From NCBI GenBank assembly GCA_030710605.1, contig CP092870.1:95238941-95302940 (forward strand): a DNA stretch of 64,000 nt, written 5' to 3'. The notes beneath the pieces are model-generated. The model was not told the DNA's origin, searched no databases, and worked only from the letters and a program-made list of their open reading frames with translations. Every line of letters starts with the position of its first letter. Positions within the stretch are counted from its first letter, which is position 1. Shown here one piece after another: positions 42,130 to 51,830 of this stretch. A program made the position numbers and the translations under genes. The DNA is from Cordylochernes scorpioides (taxonomy: Eukaryota > Arthropoda > Arachnida > Pseudoscorpiones > Chernetidae).

Positions 42130-42350
42130 CATATATGTGGAGATTTTGCCGGGAGGAAATTGATCTAAAGAGACAAGGGTCGCCTCTCCCTTCAAAATAG
42201 ACGCCAAAAACAATACGCCATCTATTGACCGTCGCCGCAACTAGAGCCTCGGGTCGGTGACAAAGCCACAACACCAGCTTTGGCAAACTGAATAGCGTCC
42301 ACCTAGAGACCATGGTTTCGGGCTAATGGCTTTCGTCAGTCTAGGGCGTC
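42130..42350 (-). repeat. Family B, best-preserved copy
   Basis: Contains GAGATTTTGCCGGGAGGAAA, CGCCATCTATTGACCGTCG, GACAAAGCCACAACACCAGC and the hammerhead at its right end. Confidence 0.7.
42302..42345 (-). ncRNA. Hammerhead ribozyme-like motif, core intact
   Basis: - strand parse from 42345: CCTAGA, CTGACGA, stem II AAGC / GCCC around CATTA (only the two outer pairs form), GAA, ACCATGGT (3-bp, palindromic stem III), C, TCTAGG. All core bases and the GUC triplet are present and stem I pairs 6 of 6. The weakness is two A-C mismatches at the foot of stem II. Confidence 0.6.
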
Positions 42351-43353
42351 AGTATATATATATATAACTAAGTTTAGATTTTAAAATTTCAGTTGTAAAT
42401 ATCCACGCTGCGCGCGTTTGTATTTGTAAATATTTCTTGTAAGATATAGTCATGTTTTTTTTTTATTAAGACCGTTGAAAAGCGATTATCGCTTGAAAGC
42501 GTTTTGAAATAAAAAGAAACTCATTGGGAGAAAATATTTTGTCATTTTAAAAATAACTAAGTAATATATTAACTCATTAAGCGCGCACGCCGTTTATATA
42601 TGCATAGTTATACTTTTTAATGGAAAAACATATTGTGTATATTCCCATGAGAGACCTCCACAAAAACACGGATACATCTGAAATCTCCTGGAAGTGGTCT
42701 CTTATTGGAGGTTGTGAAATATCATGTTATTTTTTAAAATATATGGTCGTTAATCAAAGGATCGTTCATAAGAGGTCAGACTGTATTAAAACGTGTAATA
42801 ACAAAGTTACATCACAAAGAAAGTTATATTTCTTTAATGTTTTAAAAACTCGATGAAATAAAAAATTTATTCTGTGAAAATATGTTTATTTTTTCATAAA
42901 TCAATAAAAATCTTATCAGACTATTCTCCTTCCCCACAATTCTTTGAATTCAAAGAAATTCCAGGATATTATATTTGTCTCTATCTATATATATACATCT
43001 TTTGTTGTTATTTAGATTTTTTCTCTCTCTCCAACCTTCTAACTTATCTGTTTCCAAAGTTAATATATACGGCGTTTTCTTTAAAACCTACATTTTTTAC
43101 GTACGTGTTTTTTGTTATTTGTGGTGCCATATTTATTTTTTAATATATTATCAACAAAACAATTTCTAAACAATTTACATTCTTTTCTCTCCATGGTAAA
43201 AAATAATGTTTACTTTTTACTAATCTCAAATCTTTTTTTTTTTTGGTTGAAAAGTTTTTTTTCTTACAAAATTCTCTGCTGATATTTTTTCTTCGATATT
43301 CGGATGTAAGTAGATTTGTTTACCTTAATTAAAATTATATTCTATAAATATGT
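42351..43353. other. AT-rich stretch, nothing firm
   Basis: 42460-42520 (GACCGTTGAAAAGCGATTAT, CGCTTGAAAGCG) resembles 56690-56740 and 57225-57275, a third stem-loop type. An 78-codon + frame at 42620 has no recognisable product. Confidence 0.4.
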
Positions 43354-43523
43354 AAAGTAGAACCTACCTTTAGCGGACACCTCTTCACAAAGGACAGTTT
43401 TCATTTGCAAAATTACCATTTTTACTTTTTTGCTCAACACCCCGGTAAGAGGATACCTCTCCCTAAAAGACACTTTGGCTCTGCAATTAGGTGTTGTCCT
43501 TTACAGGGAGGTTCTACTGTATA
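43354..43523. mobile_element. MITE-A, most complete copy
   Basis: Symmetrical ends AGTAGAACCTACC / GGGAGGTTCTACT; GGACAGTTTTCATTTGC and CTTTGGCTCTGCAATTAG inside. Confidence 0.75.
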
Positions 43524-44514
43524 TATATATATATATATATATATAATAATTCGATTGATCCTGTCGACTCACTATAATATTTCGATTGAATCCTGTCGAC
43601 TCTCTCTCTCTCTCTCTCTGTCGGATCCTTGTGTTGTTGAGTAAGATCCTGTCTACTCACTGTAGGATTGGTGTTTACCTTGTCGGATTGCTGTTGACTC
43701 TCTGTAACAATCCTGTTGAATCCTGGTGAATTCTGGTGAATTGTTGAACCCTATGTCGGATTATGTTGAATTGGTGATTGATGACGCAGTCTTGGTCGAA
43801 TGGTGGGCTTCCACAGTGGAAGAACGAGCACACCTGGATGGGGTAGAAATAAGACTTTGCGAAAGGAAGAGCGATGTGACTGGAGGAGGTAGTTTGCCTT
43901 TCACATGATGGAGCGGACACTACCTTGGTTGGAGCCTAACTTGAGCACACCTTGCTTGTAGCCCGGTCACCTACCTTCTTTCACTTCTTGTCCGAGATCA
44001 TCGTCATTAACTATCTCGGCTTCTCATTGGTGGAGATCCTTACACGTGTTTTCTTCTGATTCGCTATTAGTTGGTCATGCTTAAAGGTGATTGGTTGTTG
44101 ATTTATCATGCTTAACTGTGATTGGCTTAGTACCTCCATTGTCGCCATGATTGCAATCTTCCAGGAAGAAGAAGGTCTTTGAACTTTAGTTTTATGGGTC
44201 CTGGGCAGTGACCTTTACTTCCTGGATGATGCAATCCTGTTGATTGTTATTCCCTTTTCGCGAAGCCTAACTTTTATTAAATCTTTTGACGATACATTGC
44301 ATAGATTGTGGTGGGGATTACATATTCCTATATACAGATTATCATATATATATGTTATATTAAAATATTTTATTTGAAATTTTATATAAATGTATTATTT
44401 AAAATGTTATATTAAGGTATTATTTTATTTAAAATTATAATTTCATAGATACAAATATTTTGTTAAATCGACCGCCAGAGGTCACGCTTTGCATATAAAA
44501 ACTCGTTGTTGTTC
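43524..44514. other. Repetitive pol II promoter-like region, no supported gene
   Basis: 43550-43740 repeats short units around CCTGTCGACTC and TGTTGAATCC. 43950-44270 holds several CCAAT boxes on the - strand (CCAATCACAG, CCAATCACC, CCAATGAG), as in the segment at 41635-42050. A 60-codon + frame at 43726 is not recognised. 44280-44460 is AT-rich. Confidence 0.4.
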
Positions 44515-46092
44515 TTCCCCGTTGGTTAGTAGAGGTTCATAAATTGAACCTAACGATTTATTTAATAGATTGGCTGGCGACATGAATCCTGCCAAGAAGA
44601 AAAAGAAGGCCTACAAGCCTACAACCCGCATCGTGAACGTCGCCGACCTGGAGAGGGAAGATGAGATGGTGATCTCACGCAACTGCAGCATCCTGAGCTC
44701 CATTGGCCATCCTGCCCTGAAATCCCTGCATGAGGACCTGATCCGCTACATCGCCTCGCGGACTGAAATGATCAAGGCCCTCGCTACCAATGTAGAGAAC
44801 CTCACTGACACCCTCGAGTCCTTCGCAGAGTTGGACGAAATTGAGGAGGCCAACAAGCCCAAGACTGCTTGCCGCGGCACTCAAACCTGCCCTGCTCCTT
44901 CCTGCAATGAAACCAGCTCCCAGACTGACCCAATCAAGCCCGCCACTCCTGCTCCTGCTGCTCTCCCTGCTAAGAAGCCTGCCTCCTCCCTGCCTGCTCC
45001 TGCTCCAACCAAAAGGAAGCAGTCTGAAGCTCCCAACCCGCCTGCAAAGAGGACAAACCTGAATGGTCCTTCAAAACCTGTGCCTTCCCACGTCTCCAAG
45101 CCTGCGGCCGCCCAAGTGATCCTTCATGGAGAAAAATCGGCGGCCCACACAGTGGTCATCTCAGATGACCCACAGGCTGACCCAAGGGAGATGCTGAAAA
45201 CAGTCCGCGCTGCTCACACTCTCCCCCAAGGCGTTTGGGCCTCCCTGCGCACCAAGGGGAAGCTGGTCCTCCATTCCAGCAATCCTGACACCATCCCTGA
45301 GGTTACAACCTCCCTGGCCAGCAAGTTGAATGGAATGAAGGTCCGCCAGCAGAAGGAGATCCTGCCACGGATCTGCCTCTTCAAAGTGGATGAGGAGACA
45401 TCCAACTCCACAATTGAGGAGACCTTCCTGGAAACCGCTGCTGTTAGAAAACTTCCTGGGGACAAGGTGGTGCGCGTGGCGCACCGTTCTGCACCCAGAA
45501 ACGGGACCTGCACCGCCTTCATCGAGGTGGACCTCAAGACCTTTAGAGCCCTGGGCGTTCGCGGGAGGATCGTGGTGGATGGAGTAATCCTCAACTTCGA
45601 GGAGTCCATCCGCGCCCGCGTCTGCTTCCGCTGTTGTGGCTTCGGCCACAACTCTGCCCAATGCACCAGAGCTCCTAAGTGCTTCCACTGCGGTGAAGAC
45701 GGCCATGAAGGCCGAACCTGCCCATCCATTGCTGACCAGCGCACCTCCAAATGTGCCAACTGCTGCTCCCAGGGCCTTCCTGACAAGCACGAGGCGAGAG
45801 CCTCAAGCTGCCCCATCCTGAAGTCTAGGGCCCTCAAGTTCTAGGCCTCAAGGACCTTCTGCCTCCATTTCCATCTGCCACTTCTCCTGGATTCCTGGCC
45901 TATTCAACGCACCCGCCTCACTGCACCCTGGCGCTATTCCCCTGCTTGCCCAACGTTTCCACCACCCCTGCGAGACATCTCCTGCTTCCAGATCCTAGGG
46001 TCCCTTGCCACCTGACATCGATTTTGGGCTCAAAAATCATAACTTTTGGTTAGTAGCCCGTAAATAAAGATATTTTCTCTTCCCCGTTGGTC
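44515..46092 (+). mobile_element. Gag-only retroelement, copy A (5'-most in array)
   Basis: Unit: leader, one ORF, ~240-bp 3' UTR with GTAAATAAAGAT (poly(A) signal), a short CT run and CTTCCCCGTTGGTC. TTCTTCCCCGTTGG also stands before the leader. No ORF2 or RT follows. The base composition (>55% GC) contrasts sharply with flanking AT-rich DNA. Confidence 0.8.
44582..45844 (+). CDS. Gag-like nucleic-acid-binding protein (LINE ORF1 type), copy A
   Basis: 420 residues from the first ATG, which is preceded by TGGCGAC. A basic N-terminus (NPAKKKKKAYKP) is followed by a helical acidic part (residues 20-95, LESFAELDEIEE), a low-complexity Pro/Ala/Lys linker (100-175), a globular RRM-like part (190-340), and three zinc knuckles: CFRCCGFGHNSAQC (348-361), CFHCGEDGHEGRTC (367-380) and the looser CANCC...H...C (391-410). 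Two CCHC plus a third C-C-H-C knuckle followed by CPI is the pattern of ORF1 in R1/Jockey-type LINEs. Such proteins bind their own RNA and form RNPs. No reverse transcriptase lies downstream, so movement would need one in trans, or the gene is domesticated. Confidence 0.85.
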   Translation: MNPAKKKKKAYKPTTRIVNVADLEREDEMVISRNCSILSSIGHPALKSLHEDLIRYIASRTEMIKALATNVENLTDTLESFAELDEIEEANKPKTACRGTQTCPAPSCNETSSQTDPIKPATPAPAALPAKKPASSLPAPAPTKRKQSEAPNPPAKRTNLNGPSKPVPSHVSKPAAAQVILHGEKSAAHTVVISDDPQADPREMLKTVRAAHTLPQGVWASLRTKGKLVLHSSNPDTIPEVTTSLASKLNGMKVRQQKEILPRICLFKVDEETSNSTIEETFLETAAVRKLPGDKVVRVAHRSAPRNGTCTAFIEVDLKTFRALGVRGRIVVDGVILNFEESIRARVCFRCCGFGHNSAQCTRAPKCFHCGEDGHEGRTCPSIADQRTSKCANCCSQGLPDKHEARASSCPILKSRALKF

Positions 46093-46500
46093 ACTGCGGT
46101 GAAGACGGCCATGAAGGCCGAACCTGCCCATCCATTGCTGACCAGCGCACCTCCAAATGTGCCAACTGCTGCTCCCAGGGCCTTCCTGACAAGCACGAGG
46201 CGAGAGCCTCAAGCTGCCCCATCCTGAAGTCTAGGGCCCTCAAGTTCTAGGCTTCAAGGACCTTCTGCCTCCATTATCATCTGCCACTTCTCCTGGATTC
46301 CTGGCCTATTCAACGCACCCGCCTCACTGCACCCTGGCGCTATTCCCCTGCTTGCCCAACGTTTCTACCACCCCTGCGAGACATCTCCTGCTTCCACATC
46401 CTAGGGTCCCTTGCCACCTGACATCGATTTTGGGCTCAAAAATCATAACTTTTGGTTAGTAGCCCGTAAATAAAGATATTTTCTCTCTTCCCCGTTGGTC
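46092..46500 (+). mobile_element. Gag-only retroelement, copy B, 5'-truncated
   Basis: Begins inside the second zinc knuckle (CACTGCGGTGAAG), joined directly to the CTTCCCCGTTGGT end of copy A, and runs through stop (46248-46250), 3' UTR and the same terminus. 5' truncation indicates reverse transcription from the 3' end. Confidence 0.88.
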
Positions 46501-46530
46501 GTTCTTCCCCGTCGGCCTTTTTTCCAAGCA

Positions 46531-46575
46531 GTTGACCCGGGTTCGATTCCCGGCCGTCGCATTTTTTTTTTTTTG
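46531..46575 (+). pseudogene. tRNA-Gly-like 3' half with T-run in the leader of copy C
   Basis: CCCGGGTTCGATTCCCGGCC (B box and T arm) followed by GTCGCA and 12 T. The same T arm and T-run occur in the tRNA-Gly gene at 60294. Only the 3' half is present. Confidence 0.6.
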
Positions 46576-46605
46576 TTTTTTGTTTTTTAGAGTATCGCTC
46601 TTGAC

Positions 46606-47868
46606 ATGAATCCTGCCAAGAAGAAAAAGAAGGCCTACAAGCCTACAACCCGCATCGTGAACGTCGCCGACCTGGAGAGGGAAGATGAGATGGTGATCTC
46701 ACGCAACTGCAGCATCCTGAGCTCCATTGGCCACCCTGCCCTGAAATCCCTGCATGAGGACCTGATCCGCTACATCGCCTCGCGGACTGAAATGATCAAG
46801 GCCCTCGCTACCAATGTAGAGAACCTCACTGACACCCTCGAGTCCTTCGCAGAGTTGGACGAAATTGAGGAGGCCAACAAGCCCAAGACTGCTTGCCGCG
46901 GCACTCAAACCTGCCCTGCTCCTTCCTGCAATGAAACCAGCTCCCAGACTGACCCAATCAAGCCCGCCACTCCTGCTCCTGCTGCTCTCCCTGCTAAGAA
47001 GCCTGCCTCCTCCCTGCCTGCTCCTGCTCCAACCAAAAGGAAGCAGTCTGAAGCTCCCAACCCGCCTGCAAAGAGGACAAACCTGAATGGTCCTTCAAAA
47101 CCTGTGCCTTCCCACGTCTCCAAGCCTGCGGCCGCCCAAGTGATCCTTCATGGAGAAAAATCGGCGGCCCACACAGTGGTCATCTCAGATGACCCACAGG
47201 CTGACCCAAGGGAGATGCTGAAAACAGTCCGCGCTGCTCACACTCTCCCCCAAGGCGTTTGGGCCTCCCTGCGCACCAAGGGGAAGCTGGTCCTCCATTC
47301 CAGCAATCCTGACACCATCCCTGAGGTTACAACCTCCCTGGCCAGCAAGTTGAATGGAATGAAGGTCCGCCAGCAGAAGGAGATCCTGCCACGGATCTGC
47401 CTCTTCAAAGTGGATGAGGAGACATCCAACTCCACAATTGAGGAGACCTTCCTGGAAACCGCTGCTGTTAGAAAACTTCCTGGGGACAAGGTGGTGCGCG
47501 TGGCGCACCGTTCTGCACCCAGAAACGGGACCTGCACCGCCTTCATCGAGGTGGACCTCAAGACCTTTAGAGCCCTGGGCGTTCGCGGGAGGATCGTGGT
47601 GGATGGAGTAATCCTCAACTTCGAGGAGTCCATCCGCGCCCGCGTCTGCTTCCGCTGTTGTGGCTTCGGCCACAACTCTGCCCAATGCACCAGAGCTCCT
47701 AAGTGCTTCCACTGCGGTGAAGACGGCCATGAAGGCCGAACCTGCCCATCCATTGCTGACCAGCGCACCTCCAAATGTGCCAACTGCTGCTCCCAGGGCC
47801 TTCCTGACAAGCACGAGGCGAGAGCCTCAAGCTGCCCCATCCTGAAGTCTAGGGCCCTCAAGTTCTAG
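46606..47868 (+). CDS. Gag-like nucleic-acid-binding protein, copy C
   Basis: 420 residues, identical in protein to copy A; a few silent changes, for example CAT/CAC at the GHPALK histidine. Same architecture of basic N-terminus, Pro/Ala linker, RRM-like part and three zinc knuckles. The absence of any disabling change in two copies shows they are very recent, or kept by selection or gene conversion, or an assembly duplicate. The homology with copy A starts only 3 bases before the ATG. Confidence 0.85.
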   Translation: MNPAKKKKKAYKPTTRIVNVADLEREDEMVISRNCSILSSIGHPALKSLHEDLIRYIASRTEMIKALATNVENLTDTLESFAELDEIEEANKPKTACRGTQTCPAPSCNETSSQTDPIKPATPAPAALPAKKPASSLPAPAPTKRKQSEAPNPPAKRTNLNGPSKPVPSHVSKPAAAQVILHGEKSAAHTVVISDDPQADPREMLKTVRAAHTLPQGVWASLRTKGKLVLHSSNPDTIPEVTTSLASKLNGMKVRQQKEILPRICLFKVDEETSNSTIEETFLETAAVRKLPGDKVVRVAHRSAPRNGTCTAFIEVDLKTFRALGVRGRIVVDGVILNFEESIRARVCFRCCGFGHNSAQCTRAPKCFHCGEDGHEGRTCPSIADQRTSKCANCCSQGLPDKHEARASSCPILKSRALKF

Positions 47869-48121
47869 GCTTCAAGGACCTTCTGCCTCCATTTCCATCT
47901 GCCACTTCTCCTGGATTCCTGGCCTATTCAACGCACCCGCCTCACTGCACCCTGGCGCTATTCCCCTGCTTGCCCAACGTTTCCACCACCCCTGCGAGAC
48001 ATCTCCTGCTTCCACATCCTAGGGTCCCTTGCCACCTGACATCGATTTTGGGCTCAAAAATCATAACTTTTGGTTAGTAGCCCGTAAATAAAGATATTTT
48101 CTCTCTCTCTTCCCCGTTGGT

Positions 48122-48427
48122 CGACCCAAAACATTTGTACATTATGTAAATAATCTTTTCATTTTATTTATTCTTACGCCTTAAGCCAGGCATTACTTTA
48201 ATCAAATTATGTTTTCATATATATCACTTTAGCTCAAATAAAACAATATCTGATCAAAACTATTTTCATTATTTTACTTTTCAAGATTATAGCCACGACT
48301 GCATCACCAATATCATTTAGTACCAAAAAGAACCAGCAAATAACTTCATACTATAATCCTCAAGATGATCAAAAATTCAAGCAGAAAATCAAATCTTTTT
48401 TTTCTTTATATAAGATATATATATATA
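48122..48427. other. AT-rich flank, nothing recognised
   Basis: No gene. Composition drops back to AT-rich right after the CCCCGTTGGTC terminus. Confidence 0.6.
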
Positions 48428-49143
48428 CTAGCGGACGTACCCGGCTTCGCCCGAGGTTTTACCCGAGTAAAGGTTTGTCTAGCGAACATTTGTTAAAACA
48501 ATTCTCTAAAAACTTATTTAAAAAAAAGATATATTTTGATAATTTGAAACTCGTAAATTTAAATCTCTCGATAAAGTGAACATTTTTTCCCGGTCCCTGT
48601 GTGCCGTGTCATCCTGAATTTTGTCTTTCCTAATTTTCTACATTAGAAAATCATAGTTTTATCTAGTGAACATTTTTTCCCGTGTCACATTGCCGTGTCA
48701 TCCTGAGATAATCTTACTTTTGATAAATAATATTTAAGATAACAAACTTAGTGATAAGAAAACTTGTTATCATCGTCACAATGGGGGCGCTGCTTGCGAG
48801 TTAAATATATAAATCTGCAAATAACTCTAAGGATATTCAAGATATTCATGAAATTATTTTTCAAAAACCTTCCCGGTGATATACCTAATAATTAACACAA
48901 AGCAATAACGCGCCATCTATACATATAAAATAAAAGGATATAAAAGCGCGAATGTTTCCTTTATACAAAAAACGAACTTCTACTGTCTGAAGTTCGTTTT
49001 TTGTATAAAGGAAACATTCGCGCTTTTATATCCTTTTATTTTATATACCTAATAATATCCCAAAATTTCACGGCGATTGGATGTATGGTTTTTGAATCCA
49101 TAGAGTACAGACAGACAGACATTCAATTTTATATATATATAGA
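48428..49143 (-). mobile_element. Non-autonomous Helitron with nested palindrome
   Basis: 5' end TCTATATATATATAAAATTG at 49143, 3' CTAG at 48431-48428 after an imperfect GC hairpin. 48893-49047 is an inserted near-perfect palindrome (AAAAGCGCGAATGTTTCCTT and inverse, centre near 48977). Same family as 18429-19054, with long shared stretches. Confidence 0.85.
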
Positions 49144-49144
49144 T

Positions 49145-49639
49145 AATGCATTAGCGCACCATCTGTTATAATAAATTTAAACTATTTTTGACGTGTACGA
49201 TTCTTTTTGAAATAAATCAATTTTCTACTGTACTTACTGAGATGATAAAATAATGGAAGGGCTTGGCTCTTCAGTAGCGAACTGTCCCAGCGGTTTCGCC
49301 AGTTATCAAAGCCTTTCTCAATATATAGAAAACTAGTACAAAAGTAAAATATTGTACTGGGGAATGAGGTTGGTTAATTTTTTTTTAAAGAGAAAGGCAT
49401 ATTTTGATTGTGCAACTAAAAGTTGCTGATGGCTTACGCCATCTTTCGGAATAAATATCAACTAATCGTTGATTTTTCAATTATTCTAGAATTGGTCAAA
49501 TATCCTTTTTTGGTTAATCAAGTTGATAATGTAATAATTGATATTTATTCCGACAGATGGTGCTATCCATCAACAAGTTTTAGTTGCACGATCAGGGCAT
49601 GCCTTTCTCTTAAATATTTCCGAATAAGTTTTGATTAAC
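49145..49639. mobile_element. MITE-E remnant then MITE-F
   Basis: 49145-49320 is a MITE-E arm (GGCTTGGCTCTTCAGTAGCG). 49385-49620 is a short MITE-F palindrome without a hammerhead centre. Confidence 0.65.
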
Positions 49640-51018
49640 AAAGAGGCAGCAAACACAAAGACAGCGGTGTGGACAGCTCCTTCGAGCCAAATTACACACG
49701 CTCAATGATTTATGGACCTCGATACCGGTCTTCTGACCTAAAACGCCAGACACAAAGACAACGATGTGACCAGCTCTTTCAAAGCAAAATACACTCGCAC
49801 AAGGATGTATAGGAGCTCGGTCCTATGACCGAAAACGAAGAAGAGACAAAGAAAACGGTGGGGACAGCTCCTTCGAGCCAAAATCCCAACATAAAAGGGT
49901 GTATAGGAGCTCGATACCGGTATTCTGACCGAAAACGCAGCAGACACAAAGACAGCGGTGGGAACAGCTCCTTCAAAGCCAAACTACACACGCACAAGGA
50001 TGTATAGGAGCTCGATATTGGTCCTCTGACCGAAAACGAAGAAAACACAAAACAACGATGTGACCAGCTCTTTCAAAGCAAAATACACACACACAAGGAT
50101 GTATAGGAGCTCGGTCCTCTGAGCGAAAACGAAGAAGACACAAAGAAAACGGTGGGGACAGCTCCTTCGAGCCAAAATCCCAACATAAAAGGGTGTATAG
50201 GAGCTCGATACCGGTATTCTGACCGAAAACGCAGCAGACACAAAGACAGCGGTGGGAACAGCTCCTTCAAAGCCAAACTACACACGCACAAGGATGTATA
50301 GGAGCTCGATATTGGTCCTCTGACCGAAAACGAAGGAGACACAAAGACAACGATGTGACCAGCTCTTTCAAAGCAAAATACACACGTACAAGGATGTGTA
50401 GGAGCTCGGTCCTCTGACCTAAAACGCCAGACACAAAGGCAACGATGTGACCAGCTCTTTCAAAGCAAAATACACACACACAAGGATGTATAGGAGCCCG
50501 GTTCTATGGCCGAAAACGAAGAAGACACAAAGACAGTGGTGTGGCCAGCTCCTTCAAAGAAAAAATACACACGCACAAGTTAGTATAGGATCTCAATACC
50601 GGTCCTCTGACTTAAAACGCCAGACACAAAGACGACAATTGACCAGCTCTTTCAAAGCAAAATACACACGCACAAGGATGTATAGGACCTCGATACAGGT
50701 CCTCTGACCGAAAAGGAAGCAGATACAAAGACAAAGATGTAACCAGCTATTTCAAAGCAAAATACACACGCACAAAGATGTATAGGAGCTCGGTCCTATG
50801 ACCGAAAACGAAGAAGACACAAAGACAGCGGTGGGAACAGCTCCTTCAAAGCAAACTACACACGCACAAGTATATATAGGAGTTCGGTCCTCTGACCCGC
50901 AGCAGACACAAAGACAACGGTGGGAACAGCTCCTTCGAGCCAAAATACACACGTACAAGGATGTATAGGATCTTGATCCTCTGACCCGCAGCAGACACAA
51001 TGACAACGGTGTGACCAG
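49640..51018. repeat. ~95-bp minisatellite with higher-order structure
   Basis: About 14 units of 93-104 bp, each with GATGTATAGGAGCTCG, CTCTGACCGAAAACG, GACACAAAGACA and CAGCTCCTTC or CAGCTCTTTC. 49805-50095 and 50100-50390 are near-identical blocks of three monomers, a higher-order repeat. No long frame is shared by all units. Confidence 0.93.
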
Positions 51019-51199
51019 GTCCTCGGACACCAGGAAGCTCGCCAAGCCTCTGACCAACCCTGTCCAGGACGCTGCCCGCGAGAAGTACATCGCCGATACC
51101 ATGGAGAAACTGGTCGATCCCGTGTCGGACGTAAAATTCGTGGATCTTGACTCCATCAACTCCCCCAAGCGCAAGACGAAAAACAAACCCAAGAAATAA
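51019..51199 (+). CDS. Candidate last exon, basic C-terminus, unknown product
   Basis: After GTGACCAG the repeat stops and a GC-rich frame begins: SSDTRKLAKPLTNPVQDAA, then REKYIADTMEKLVDPVSD, VKFVDLDSI and a lysine-rich end NSPKRKTKNKPKK with TAA. The stop overlaps AATAAA. Codon choice and amino-acid mix are clearly protein-like and unlike the repeats. Splicing from an upstream exon through the minisatellite is plausible, but no partner exon was found. Not recognised. Confidence 0.5.
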
Positions 51200-51589
51200 A
51201 ACGATAGTAATGTAAATTATACTTCGAAACTTTTACAAATTCTCTTTCTTGTTCGGAACCACTCAAGAGACAAAATACCTGGATCAGTACAAGTTCGACT
51301 ATATATCTACTAGATCACAGTCCTTGAACATGTGACGGAAGATTTCAAGAAGAATTAAACTCTCTAAAATGGTGCTAGTACATTAGAAACGATACATTCT
51401 AACGCCCGGTCACCATCACATAATACGGAGATAAAGCAACAAATTCCTTCCTTTCTTTACTTAAATTTTTCTGAAGTCTAATTTCTCAATAGGATGCTAA
51501 TAGGATATAGATAACCCCTTGAAATTAAACTTATTTTACAAATTATATATTATCGTAAAGATAGAGGCTGCCTGGCCGGCATTCATATT
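51200..51589. other. Unassigned stretch
   Basis: No coding or repeat signal. Confidence 0.5.
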
Positions 51590-51830
51590 TATATAAAAAA
51601 TAGACACTTCGGCCAGTTGGAGTTTTTTATTTTCTCAACGTTTCGACAAAAATCTTTTGTCTTCGTCAGGAGAAGTAAATAAAGCATTTGGTAAGGCGTT
51701 AAAAATTGTTCTGCATTGTTCTTCCCAAATGCTTTATTTTTATTTATTTCTCCTGACGAAGCCAAAGGATTTTGGTCGAAACGTTGAGAAAATAAAAAAC
51801 TCTAACTGGCCGAAGTGTCTATTTTTCACA
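51590..51830. repeat. Inverted repeat with a hammerhead-like motif in each arm
   Basis: 51632-51674 (-) parse: TTCTC, CTGACGA, extra A, GACAAAA / TTTTGTC (7 pairs), GAA, ACGT, T, GAGAA. 51748-51790 (+): TTCTC, CTGACGA, stem II of 18 nt with mismatch at its foot, GAA, ACGT, T, GAGAA. Stem I pairs 5 of 5 in both; the cleavage triplet is GUU. Arms extend to ACACTTCGGCCAGTTGGAG and inverse. Confidence 0.6.

Larger units (their letters stand above)
46501..48121 (+). mobile_element. Gag-only retroelement, copy C
   Basis: It follows copy B head to tail. The leader (46501-46603) differs wholly from that of copy A and includes the 3' half of a tRNA-like sequence. ORF and 3' UTR are near identical to copy A. 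The CT run before CTTCCCCG is longer in each successive copy (A shortest, C longest). Confidence 0.85.

Noticed and set aside
42620-42856. 78-codon + frame
   Set aside because: AT-rich, no motif, no splice context; chance frame length in this composition.
43726-43908. 60-codon + frame ending SLPFT
   Set aside because: Lies at the end of a short-unit repeat region with an equally open antisense frame; no support.
45161-45837. Long antisense frames (about 207-209 codons) opposite the gag ORFs, also at 47185-47861
   Set aside because: GC-rich codon bias of the sense ORF leaves the opposite strand open; the sense frame has zinc knuckles and the antisense has none.
49738-50479. Repeated - strand frames of 69-89 codons in the minisatellite
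   Set aside because: They are periodic shadows of the ~95-bp repeat, not conserved in frame from unit to unit.
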